From Bacteroides sp. 519 (GTDB lineage: Bacteria > Bacteroidota > Bacteroidia > Bacteroidales > Bacteroidaceae): 64,000 nt of DNA. Each line of letters starts with the position of its first letter. The first letter of the stretch is position 1. The position numbers were made by a program, and so were the translations under genes. A model generated the notes under the pieces. It saw only the letters and a program-made list of their open reading frames with translations, ran no database searches and was not told where the DNA came from. Below, piece by piece: positions 30,043-36,588 of this stretch. Location of the stretch: NCBI RefSeq assembly GCF_010500955.1, contig NZ_QVMJ01000014.1:88421-152420 (forward strand), given 5' to 3'.

Positions 30043-30413
30043 TTAATAAAAAGATGTGATTTTATCGCATTTCGCCCTTAATACGCCTATCAAGGGCTTA
30101 ATTTCTATTTTTTTCGGAGAAAGTCCTGTCAATTCTTGAATTGTGTGTAAAGGTATAGAATTGGATTTCATTTTGCGGGCAATTTCAAGGATACCCTCTT
30201 CACGTCCTTTAGCAAGTCCCTTTTCAAGTCCTTCGGCAAGCCCCTCTTCTCGACCTTTTTCAAGTCCTTTAGCCAATCCTTTCTTTTCAGATGTTTCCAT
30301 TACACTATACCAGTCGCGGTAATTCTTCAAACTGTCTTCATACTCAACCAGTTCCTTACGGTTGAAACGGGCTATTTCGGCTGTTTCGAATAGGCGGGTA
30401 AATATACGTTCTT
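30043..30413 (-). pseudogene. Truncated Rpn-family copy (C-terminal third only)
   Basis: From 30413 downward the sequence follows the Rpn gene closely (RIFTRLFETAEIARFNRKEL and the heptad tail) but nothing upstream is present, so the nuclease domain is missing. Near the end one base is lost relative to the full gene, shifting the frame past the normal stop and adding IKPLIGVLRAKCDKITSFY. An internal ATG (30330 or 30300) could still express the 95- or 85-residue helical tail. Confidence 0.85.
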
Positions 30414-31300
30414 ATATTTGTGCCATCTGATATTTCTCTTATAAGAGTTAAATTATTCATTCGTTCTTTGAAATATTGCTTATAATAAATGATATTGTGA
30501 CCTTTACGGCAGCCCTATGAAGTGAGGGCGGGCATGAACTGCCCCCATGTTTGAGGCTAAAGCCATCTTAAATGCTGTGTATGATACTTATCAGCCTTAT
30601 TTTGATAATAGTGCCAGCATGAAGCCCGGACAAATCTGTTTTGAAGTAGTTTCGATTGAAAACTCCCAAGCAAAAGATCAGTGAATGCCAGATGAAAACT
30701 GTGATTCTAACACTTGATGCAGGAGAATCCGCCAGCATCATGGAGTTATTGGTCTTCGCCCTCATCGTCTCGAGCGTATTTGCAATGAAGCTTTCCAACA
30801 AGGAGGATTGTTAACCGTAGAAGCTTGAAAAATCATCCATCTTGTATATCTCTGATGTAATCTTTGAAGGAGACATTCTCTTTTAGCGCCTGTATTACCC
30901 GAAATATATTCAGCAATCCAAGATAGTAAAAACGGCATCCAAAGCAGCTAATAGAACAAATAATGCCAAAAAAACCTCGTCTTAAGATTATATGCGCAAA
31001 AAATCAAAACAAATGGGGTCAAAATCAAAAATGGGCAGCTTAATAGAAGCAAGAAGATAAAACTTCAAAAATAAAGAGGATGTGACAATTACTTCGTTTT
31101 TACACAGCCTCTTGAGGCGGGGTGGCCTTTAGGCGCCTTTAGGCCGGGGCGGGGAGTGAAAATATACCATCTGGTATTCGGCTGCGCAACCTTTGCGTCC
31201 CCCCTCTCCGCCCTAAAGGGCACCTCTCCCCTCCTTTATCACTTTACCTCACTTTACCTCCTCTACCTCACTCTACCTCCTTTTACCTGACTTTACCTCC
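30414..31300. other. Gene-poor decayed stretch with relic ORFs and short repeats
   Basis: No intact gene is seen across these 887 bases. It contains the DUF1670-like relic (30547-30840), then AT-rich unassigned DNA, then from about 31120 a GC-rich inverted segment (GGCCTTTAGGCGCCTTTAGG) and repeated TTTACCTCAC/CTCTACCTC words up to the end of the S24 gene. The last part may act as its terminator. No tRNA or attachment site was recognised. Confidence 0.6.
30547..30840 (+). pseudogene. Relic of a DUF1670-like gene
   Basis: From 30547 the frame reads MFEAKAILNAVYDTY then SASMKPGQICFEVVSIE until a stop at 30682. About 100 bases on, in a different frame, it reads RLERICNEAFQQGGLLTVE. Both pieces resemble DUF1670-type proteins linked to mobile DNA. 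Stops and frame changes show decay. Assignment is from memory of the family pattern. Confidence 0.45.
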
Positions 31301-32065
31301 TCAATAAACCGTTGTTGTTTTCTTTACGATATAAAGAAGTTGCCTTATCTCATCTACATTCAGTGTAAAGTCTCTGTACTCGGGCGATGGGTTGAGCGAA
31401 TGAAACGTAACCATTCCTGTTTCCGTGTCGTGGTCTATCATCTGTTTGCACAAAATGCTATCATCTGTCACTACAATCCAGTACGGAAAGTTTCTGTATG
31501 GCAAGCGGTTCATCCAATTATCGCGGGCTTGCTCCCTGGCCAGTACAATGTCGCCTTGCTCTAAGCTGTTTTTGCTGCCATCGTCCATGCTGTCGCCCTT
31601 AATTTCGAATGCCAGATAACGTCCATGCGCTATCCGGTCTACTATAAAATCTACCACTTCCCACTCGTCGCGCTCCATAGTTATGGCTTCGCTTGTACCA
31701 GATATATACCTGCCGTATGCGTAATAGGGAACCAGTGGAACGCGCATTTTATACTTTCCGCTACTTGTTTTATAAAACTTATTGCCCGATTTTGTGATGT
31801 GATAGAGCGTGTCTTCGTCCTCTTCCACATCCTCCGGTTGTTGTTTCAGCATATGGCCTTTACCAGTTAGTAGCCATTCGACAGATATATCGTCAAACGT
31901 TTCCGATATTTTTGATATCAAATTCAAATCTATGGCAGTTCTTCTGCCCACTATGTAGTTATTTAGTGTAGAGTAGTTGAAATTTATCTTTAGGGCAAAC
32001 GACCTGGTAGTCAATCCTTTATATTTGATTATTTCACTAACTCTTTCTATTACAGAAGTTTCCAT
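31301..32065 (-). CDS. XRE/S24-family repressor (CI/LexA-like)
   Basis: Transcriptional repressor of 254 residues. Residues 5-70 form a helix-turn-helix of the Cro/CI kind (GLTTRSFALKINFNYSTLNNYIVGRR). Residues 120-250 form an S24 peptidase domain with the nucleophile serine in EIKGDSMDDGSKN and the general-base lysine in SILCKQMI. Such proteins hold a prophage or mobile element quiescent and are inactivated by RecA-stimulated self-cleavage. It is transcribed away from the DUF4373/primase genes from a promoter that overlaps theirs face to face, so it is the likely switch for that module. Confidence 0.9.
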   Translation of the reverse strand: METSVIERVSEIIKYKGLTTRSFALKINFNYSTLNNYIVGRRTAIDLNLISKISETFDDISVEWLLTGKGHMLKQQPEDVEEDEDTLYHITKSGNKFYKTSSGKYKMRVPLVPYYAYGRYISGTSEAITMERDEWEVVDFIVDRIAHGRYLAFEIKGDSMDDGSKNSLEQGDIVLAREQARDNWMNRLPYRNFPYWIVVTDDSILCKQMIDHDTETGMVTFHSLNPSPEYRDFTLNVDEIRQLLYIVKKTTTVY

Positions 32066-32126
32066 ATATTAATTATTTAGATTTTGTATAAATACAGCTT
32101 TCGCCCGAATATTCCTGTTGGCGAAC

Positions 32127-32157
32127 TTGCTAGATTCGTCATTTGACTATATATTTG
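32127..32157 (+). promoter_or_regulatory. Rightward promoter of the DUF4373/primase module
   Basis: TATATTTG at 32150-32157 with TTG at 32127-32129 (20-base spacing) matches the Bacteroidota promoter and points to the DUF4373 gene at 32273. Its start region overlaps the repressor promoter. Confidence 0.6.
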
Positions 32158-32170
32158 CGCTATCATTTTA

Positions 32171-32202
32171 CAAATATACGAAAACAATTAAGATTTCGAC
32201 AA
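32171..32202 (-). promoter_or_regulatory. Leftward promoter of the S24 repressor
   Basis: Minus-strand TATATTTG at 32178-32171 with TTG at 32202-32200 (21-base spacing) points to the repressor at 32065. The two -7 boxes of the opposing promoters are only 13 bases apart and face each other. Confidence 0.6.
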
Positions 32203-32272
32203 AACAGTTCGGTTAATAGTTTCAATCGACACAATTTTAAATAATAACTTCAAAAAAACTAGAATTAACAAA

Positions 32273-33181
32273 ATGAAAACAAAAACATTTATCCCAATTG
32301 AATGCGATATTTTAAACGACAATCGCATGAATGCTCTTCTCAACAAATCCGGAGCTGCCGGCTATGGTGTTTATATGCTTTTACTTATTGAATTACGCAA
32401 CCTGAAAGACTACTGTTTAGATGGTGAATCATTGCGATTTATTGCACGTAAGTATAACATTCGTCGTAAATTGATTGATGATGTGTTGTACAACTACGGT
32501 TTATTCACTGTAGATAGGATGGAAGATGATAACCTACTTATTACTTCTGATTATGTTACACGGGTTATGCAAAATTACAATGATACGGTAGCTAAACGCA
32601 GTATAGTTGGAAAGAAAAACGCTAACAAACGCTGGCAGAAGGAAAATGGTAATGCTATGGCAACAGAACATAACATAACAGAAAAGAAAACATCAGTAGA
32701 AAAAGATAAAAAAGAAACTGCTGCTGTTGCTGCTGTTGCTGCTGATAATCCTGTTACTGTTAATAGCGCTTGCCGGTGGAAAGATTACCTGACCGAAGCT
32801 GTGAGCGACCGCACATGGATAGAGTGCCAGGCCATGCACTCGGGTTTGGGTGTTCGCTTTCTGCAGTACGAACCGGTTATAGTAGACTTATTTGCCAAAC
32901 ATGCAATTACACATGGCAAATCCGACCAATTATCGTCGGTTGGCGAAGTAAAATACTATTTTGCCAACTTCACGCGCAGCGGAACACATACCAACAAGCG
33001 CATTGTAGCAGAACTCAATAAGCTGGAACGCATGCAAAAGGAAGAAAATCCTTACCGGTTCGAAACCATAGACCCTGTTAGTGGCAGGCGAACGTTTCAA
33101 GGAATTGAAATACCCGCCAGTGCACCACCGCGCCCAAACGAAAATGTTACATGGAGTACCAAACTTGCAAAGTGGGTATAA
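32273..33181 (+). CDS. DUF4373 (Lin1244/Lin1753-like) replication-associated protein
   Basis: A 302-residue protein. Residues 1-100 match the DUF4373 / Lin1244-Lin1753 N-terminal domain (FIPIECDILNDNRMNALLNK; GAAGYGVYMLLLIELRN; YGLFTVDRM), a winged-helix-like module found in phage and mobile-element replication proteins. A lysine- and alanine-rich linker (residues 120-160) leads to a C-terminal domain (LQYEPVIVDLFAKHAITHGK; GEVKYYFANFTR) often found with it. It begins the rightward operon controlled by the S24 repressor. Its stop codon touches the first of five 22-bp iterons, which suggests that it may bind them as a replication initiator. That role is inferred. Confidence 0.82.
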   Translation: MKTKTFIPIECDILNDNRMNALLNKSGAAGYGVYMLLLIELRNLKDYCLDGESLRFIARKYNIRRKLIDDVLYNYGLFTVDRMEDDNLLITSDYVTRVMQNYNDTVAKRSIVGKKNANKRWQKENGNAMATEHNITEKKTSVEKDKKETAAVAAVAADNPVTVNSACRWKDYLTEAVSDRTWIECQAMHSGLGVRFLQYEPVIVDLFAKHAITHGKSDQLSSVGEVKYYFANFTRSGTHTNKRIVAELNKLERMQKEENPYRFETIDPVSGRRTFQGIEIPASAPPRPNENVTWSTKLAKWV

Positions 33182-33283
33182 AATGAACTGCATTTGCATG
33201 CTAAATGAACTGCATTTAGGGTACAAATGAACTGCATTCGAGCTACAAATGAACTGCATTTGAGGTGCAAATGAACTGCATTT
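33181..33283. repeat. Five 22-bp iterons (AAATGAACTGCATTT core)
   Basis: The 15-bp word AAATGAACTGCATTT occurs at 33181, 33203, 33225, 33247 and 33269, exactly every 22 bp; the third copy differs only in its last base. Each word has inverted ends (AAATG/CATTT). The 7-bp spacers differ. The position directly after a replication-like gene and before a primase-helicase fits iterons of a replication origin. Confidence 0.93.
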
Positions 33284-33310
33284 TTTTGATGAAAAATGTT
33301 TTAACAATAG

Positions 33311-33516
33311 AACACAGAGGCACAGAGACACAGAGATTTTTTATTCATATTCCAGCATGGAAGGAGTTAAAGGGAGTTATCAGGAGCTTTGCTCCTTAGG
33401 AGTTATAGCTCTAAGATACTTCAGAGCATCTAAAGCTTTAACTCCTTTAACTCCTAGCAAAGCGATAACTCCTTCCATTCTATGTTAAAAGCTCTGTGCC
33501 TCTGTGTCTCTGTGTT
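33311..33516. repeat. CACAGAG-word hairpin interrupted by a MITE-like element
   Basis: The left arm 33311-33335 and right arm 33492-33516 are near-perfect inverse arrays of the 8-bp word CACAGAGR. The loop is occupied by the 122-bp element at 33357-33478. This nesting implies that the MITE-like unit inserted into the older hairpin. Confidence 0.85.
33357..33478. mobile_element. 122-bp MITE-like element, copy 1
   Basis: The ends are perfect 13-bp inverted repeats (ATGGAAGGAGTTA / TAACTCCTTCCAT). Internally it holds further inverted words, including a hairpin AGGAGCTTTGCTCCT. A second copy at 36195-36316 has the same length and differs at one base. It carries no gene, and no transposase is present in the window. 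Confidence 0.85.
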
Positions 33517-33540
33517 CTAAAAAAATAAAACGAATAAATT

Positions 33541-35253
33541 ATGAATTTCAATAAACTAGGAATAGATACTGGTGGCCGTACCACCGGAAAAGTAAAACTG
33601 CATTGTCCACGTTGCCGGGATACCCGCAGCAACAAACGCGATAAGCCATTGAGTGTAAACCTTGATAGCGGACTGTTTCATTGCCATTACTGCAACTGGA
33701 GCGGTAGTGCTAAAGAGCCGGTAACCCAGCCCCAGAATACGTATACGCCTGCTGTGCCAGCAAAGCCAGCCGCCGAACGGCCTGTACCCATTACCGAATT
33801 GCACCGTAAATGGCTGATGGAGGAAAGAGGAATATCTGCCCATGCAATTGATAGTATGGCACTTACATCGGCCAACGCATGGATGAGCCAAAGTGGCAGC
33901 TATGAAGCGTGTATAGGTTTCAACTACTACGAGCAGGGTAAACTGGTAAACACCAAGTTCCGCAGCATGCTAAAGCACTTTAAAATGCTGCAAGGAGCCG
34001 AAACAATACCCTATAACATTGACGGCATTTTAAGTGTGCCCGAGTGTATTATTACCGAGGGCGAAATTGATGCCCTGTCGTTTATTACAGCCGGGCGGAT
34101 GGATGTTATTTCGGTACCCTCGGGTGCCAATACCAACCTTTCGTGGCTAGACCGCTTTATTGGTACACATTTCGACGATAAGCAAACCATTTTTATTGCT
34201 GTAGATACCGATGCCAAAGGAGTGATATTGCGCGACGAGCTTGTTCGCCGGCTGGGCATGCACCGCTGTCGTATTGTAAGCTTCGACGAGGGATGCAAAG
34301 ATGCCAACGAGCATCTGCTAAAGTATGGTGCCGATAGTTTGAAATTGTTGCTCGATACCGCTCCCGAGGTTCCCCTCGAAGGTGTATTTACTGCCATCGA
34401 TATTAACGACGACTTGCAACGGTTGTTTTTAGAAGGTTTGAAACCCGGATTAGATACCGGGTGGAGCGAACTGGATAAACTGTGTACATGGGAGGCAGGC
34501 AGGCTGTGCCTGATTACAGGGGTTCCCGGCTGTGGCAAATCGGAGTTTGTTGATGAGCTTGTAATGCGGCTCAACCTGCGCCACGGTTGGAAAACCGCCT
34601 TTTTCAGTCCCGAAAACATGCCCATGAGCTATCACATGCGTAAACTGATTGAGAAGGCCACGGGCGAACGTTTCGACTCGCAAACCATGGCAGGAGGCAC
34701 TTTCCAGAAGGCAGTAAACTATTTACACGATAATTTTTCGTCTATCATGCCCGACGATGATTTTACGCTCGATAACATCTTGAACAAGGCGCGTACACTG
34801 GTGGCCCGTAAAGGTATACGCATACTGGTGGTAGACCCCTACAACAGGATTGAGCACCACATTCCGCCACAAATGACGGAAACGCAATACATCAGCATGG
34901 TAATCGACAAGATGTCTAACTTTGCCTGGCGCAACAATTGTTTGTTTATTCTTGTGGCGCATCCACGCAAAATAAACCGCGATGCTGCTACAGGACGGGA
35001 GCCTCGCTTGTCGATGTACGACATAAATGGTTCGGCACATTTTTATAACAAAACAGACTACGGGCTGATTGTTGAGCGCGACCGCACAGAACAGGTTACC
35101 CGTGTACGGGTAGAAAAGGTGAAGTTCAAACACCTTGGCCAGGGAAACGGTGCCGAAGCAACTTTTGTGTATAACCTAACCAATGGCCGGTATGTGTCGT
35201 GCACGCCCGGTAACACAAGCGGCATTGTGTACGATAATACCACGTGGATATAA
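33541..35253 (+). CDS. Bifunctional primase-helicase (T7 gp4/Twinkle-like)
   Basis: A 570-residue replication protein. Residues 18-55 hold a zinc ribbon (CPRCRDTRSN and FHCHYCNWSG). Residues 160-250 are a Toprim domain with ECIITEGEIDAL and the DTDAKG metal-binding motif. Residues 290-560 are a DnaB/RecA-like helicase with Walker A GVPGCGKSEFVDEL near residue 325 and Walker B IRILVVDPYNR. The order matches the T7 gp4/Twinkle family, which makes primers and unwinds DNA. In a mobile element it would drive the element's own replication. It follows the iteron array and repeats, and precedes DUF4248 and HU genes. Confidence 0.92.
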   Translation: MNFNKLGIDTGGRTTGKVKLHCPRCRDTRSNKRDKPLSVNLDSGLFHCHYCNWSGSAKEPVTQPQNTYTPAVPAKPAAERPVPITELHRKWLMEERGISAHAIDSMALTSANAWMSQSGSYEACIGFNYYEQGKLVNTKFRSMLKHFKMLQGAETIPYNIDGILSVPECIITEGEIDALSFITAGRMDVISVPSGANTNLSWLDRFIGTHFDDKQTIFIAVDTDAKGVILRDELVRRLGMHRCRIVSFDEGCKDANEHLLKYGADSLKLLLDTAPEVPLEGVFTAIDINDDLQRLFLEGLKPGLDTGWSELDKLCTWEAGRLCLITGVPGCGKSEFVDELVMRLNLRHGWKTAFFSPENMPMSYHMRKLIEKATGERFDSQTMAGGTFQKAVNYLHDNFSSIMPDDDFTLDNILNKARTLVARKGIRILVVDPYNRIEHHIPPQMTETQYISMVIDKMSNFAWRNNCLFILVAHPRKINRDAATGREPRLSMYDINGSAHFYNKTDYGLIVERDRTEQVTRVRVEKVKFKHLGQGNGAEATFVYNLTNGRYVSCTPGNTSGIVYDNTTWI

Positions 35254-35283
35254 CCCATTCTCTAACCTGAAAAAACAGAAGTC

Positions 35284-35499
35284 ATGAATAACAGATCTTA
35301 CTCGCGCACCGAAATAGCAACCATGTACATGCCCTGTTTAAGCTCGCGCACCGCCCTGAGGCATTTTAATATTTGGTTGAACCAAAACCAACGTTTGCAG
35401 CAAAAGTTAAAGGATTTGGGAGCCAACGAAACAACCCGTATGTACACTCCCAAGCAAATAGAAGCGATATTCGAGGAGTTTGGAACTCCTGATGAATAA
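35284..35499 (+). CDS. DUF4248 small protein
   Basis: A 71-residue protein beginning NNRSYSRTEIATMYMPCLS, with ALRHFNIWLNQNQRLQQKL in the middle and YTPKQIEAIFEEFGTP at the end. This pattern is the DUF4248 family of Bacteroidales. The protein looks like a helix-turn-helix MerR-type fragment (SRTEIATMY) but has no assigned function. The family is regularly found between a primase or VirE-like gene and an HU-like gene, as here. Confidence 0.85.
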   Translation: MNNRSYSRTEIATMYMPCLSSRTALRHFNIWLNQNQRLQQKLKDLGANETTRMYTPKQIEAIFEEFGTPDE

Positions 35500-35524
35500 T
35501 TAAATGACAATTTTTACCATTTTC

Positions 35525-35586
35525 GACCAAAATAAACCAGAATTGACCAAAACACGCATGCCCCAATTGGCGGCTTTGTATCTTTG
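35525..35586 (+). promoter_or_regulatory. Promoter region of the HU-like gene
   Basis: TATCTTTG at 35579-35586 matches the -7 consensus. Upstream, the word GACCAAAA is repeated at 35525 and 35545, exactly 20 bp apart, which may be an activator or autoregulatory site. No good -33 element was found. Confidence 0.5.
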
Positions 35587-35663
35587 TAGTATCCAAAAGG
35601 GATAATAGCGCTATAGAGATTATTAAACAAATTAAAATTAACAAACTAAAGACTTAACAAATT

Positions 35664-36167
35664 ATGAGTATTCCTGTAAAACGCGTTAAACGCAAACAAA
35701 TTTTGAGTGATCCGGCTTCGCCGGAGTTGTACTACCTAGTACTTGAACCTGGTAAATCGGATGTGGTTACCGAAGATGATTTGGCCGATGATGCCGAAAT
35801 GATTGGCGGTATGAGCCGTGAAGATGCCATACACATTCTGGGTATATTGATTCGCCGCATGCGATTTTACCTTACCAAAGGCAATAAAGTAAAAATTGGC
35901 GGATTGGGTACTTTCCACCTTACCTTCCACAACAAAGGTACCGAGGAGGAAAAGGATTGTACCGTGCGTAACATCAACAAGGTAAACATCCGTTTCAAAG
36001 TAGATAAAAATCTACGCATGGTAAACGAAAGTACAGTTGCTACCCGTAGCGACAATAGTGTGAAATTCTATATCAAAGGCGAAACCACAACCGGCTCTTC
36101 GGGTGGCGGTAACGACGACGGCGGCGATGATGATTCAGGCGGCGGATGGATTGATCCAACGGCTTAA
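35664..36167 (+). CDS. HU-family DNA-binding protein with acidic glycine-rich tail
   Basis: A 167-residue protein of the larger Bacteroidales HU-like class. The core (residues 1-125) has SREDAIHILGILIRRMRFYLTKG, then NKVKIGGLGTFHLTF, which corresponds to the beta-arm entry of HU/IHF proteins, and ends at the saddle with IRFKVDKNLRMVNES. The tail is rich in Gly, Asp and Ser (SSGGGNDDGGDDDSGGG). HU-type proteins bend or wrap DNA. This paralogue is linked to the DUF4248/smalltalk module and not to the housekeeping hup gene. It has its own promoter. Confidence 0.9.
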   Translation: MSIPVKRVKRKQILSDPASPELYYLVLEPGKSDVVTEDDLADDAEMIGGMSREDAIHILGILIRRMRFYLTKGNKVKIGGLGTFHLTFHNKGTEEEKDCTVRNINKVNIRFKVDKNLRMVNESTVATRSDNSVKFYIKGETTTGSSGGGNDDGGDDDSGGGWIDPTA

Positions 36168-36194
36168 GCGGCAACGTGAATTATTCATTCCAGA

Positions 36195-36316
36195 ATGGAA
36201 GGAGTTAAAGGGAGTTATCAGGAGCTTTGCTCCTTAGGAGTTATAGCTCTAAGATACTTCAGAGCATCTAAAGCTTTAACTCCTTTAACTCCTAGCGAAG
36301 CGATAACTCCTTCCAT
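36195..36316. mobile_element. 122-bp MITE-like element, copy 2
   Basis: The same length as the element at 33357, with 121 of 122 bases identical and the same 13-bp inverted ends. It lies between the HU-like gene and the smalltalk gene. The flanking TTATTCAT and TCTAT bases are also shared with copy 1. Confidence 0.88.
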
Positions 36317-36394
36317 TCTATACTCCCTGCATGCTTCTCCGAAAGGTGGAATTAAACTAAAACTAGTAACTAACAAATTAAAAATTAAAACATT

Positions 36395-36496
36395 ATGAAA
36401 GCGAATAATAAAGTATGGGATGTGATTCTTAAGGTGATAATTGCTGCGGTAAGCGCGCTGGCAGGGGCGCTGGGGGCGAATGCGATGAATCTTTAA
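36395..36496 (+). CDS. Smalltalk-type small membrane protein
   Basis: A 33-residue protein, MKANNKVWDVILKVIIAAVS followed by ALAGALGANAMNL. It matches the Bacteroidales 'smalltalk protein' pattern: a short charged start, then one glycine- and alanine-rich hydrophobic helix. Such peptides are found after HU-like genes and before a cell-wall hydrolase. Their function is not known. A holin- or signal-like membrane role is possible but unsupported. Confidence 0.8.
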   Translation: MKANNKVWDVILKVIIAAVSALAGALGANAMNL

Positions 36497-36535
36497 GAAT
36501 TGAGAATTGAAAATTGAAAATTAATTAGGTAAGGT

Positions 36536-36566
36536 GTGCGCCGCAAAGGAAACTTTGTGGCGGCAC
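36536..36566. other. GC-rich hairpin before the RHS gene
   Basis: GTGCGCCGCAAAG and CTTTGTGGCGGCAC flank a GAAA loop and can pair with few mismatches. It could end the smalltalk transcript or lie in the RHS leader. No T-run follows. Confidence 0.4.
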
Positions 36567-36588
36567 GTTGCCGCAAAAAGAAAAAAAT

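Noticed and set aside
30568..30801. Minus-strand open frame of 77 codons in the decayed region
   Set aside because: The plus strand of the same stretch shows DUF1670-like pieces, so this frame is a shadow.
32930..33331. Minus-strand open frame of 133 codons over the iterons
   Set aside because: Its repeats (QMQFI-like units) are merely the translated iteron array, and it overlaps the DUF4373 gene.
34011..34625. Minus-strand open frame of 204 codons in the primase-helicase gene
   Set aside because: Antisense of clearly recognised Toprim and helicase motifs, with no family match.
36195..36398. Plus-strand open frame of 67 codons starting in MITE copy 2
   Set aside because: It is created by the repeat element itself, which also opens short frames at copy 1. 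No protein-like features.
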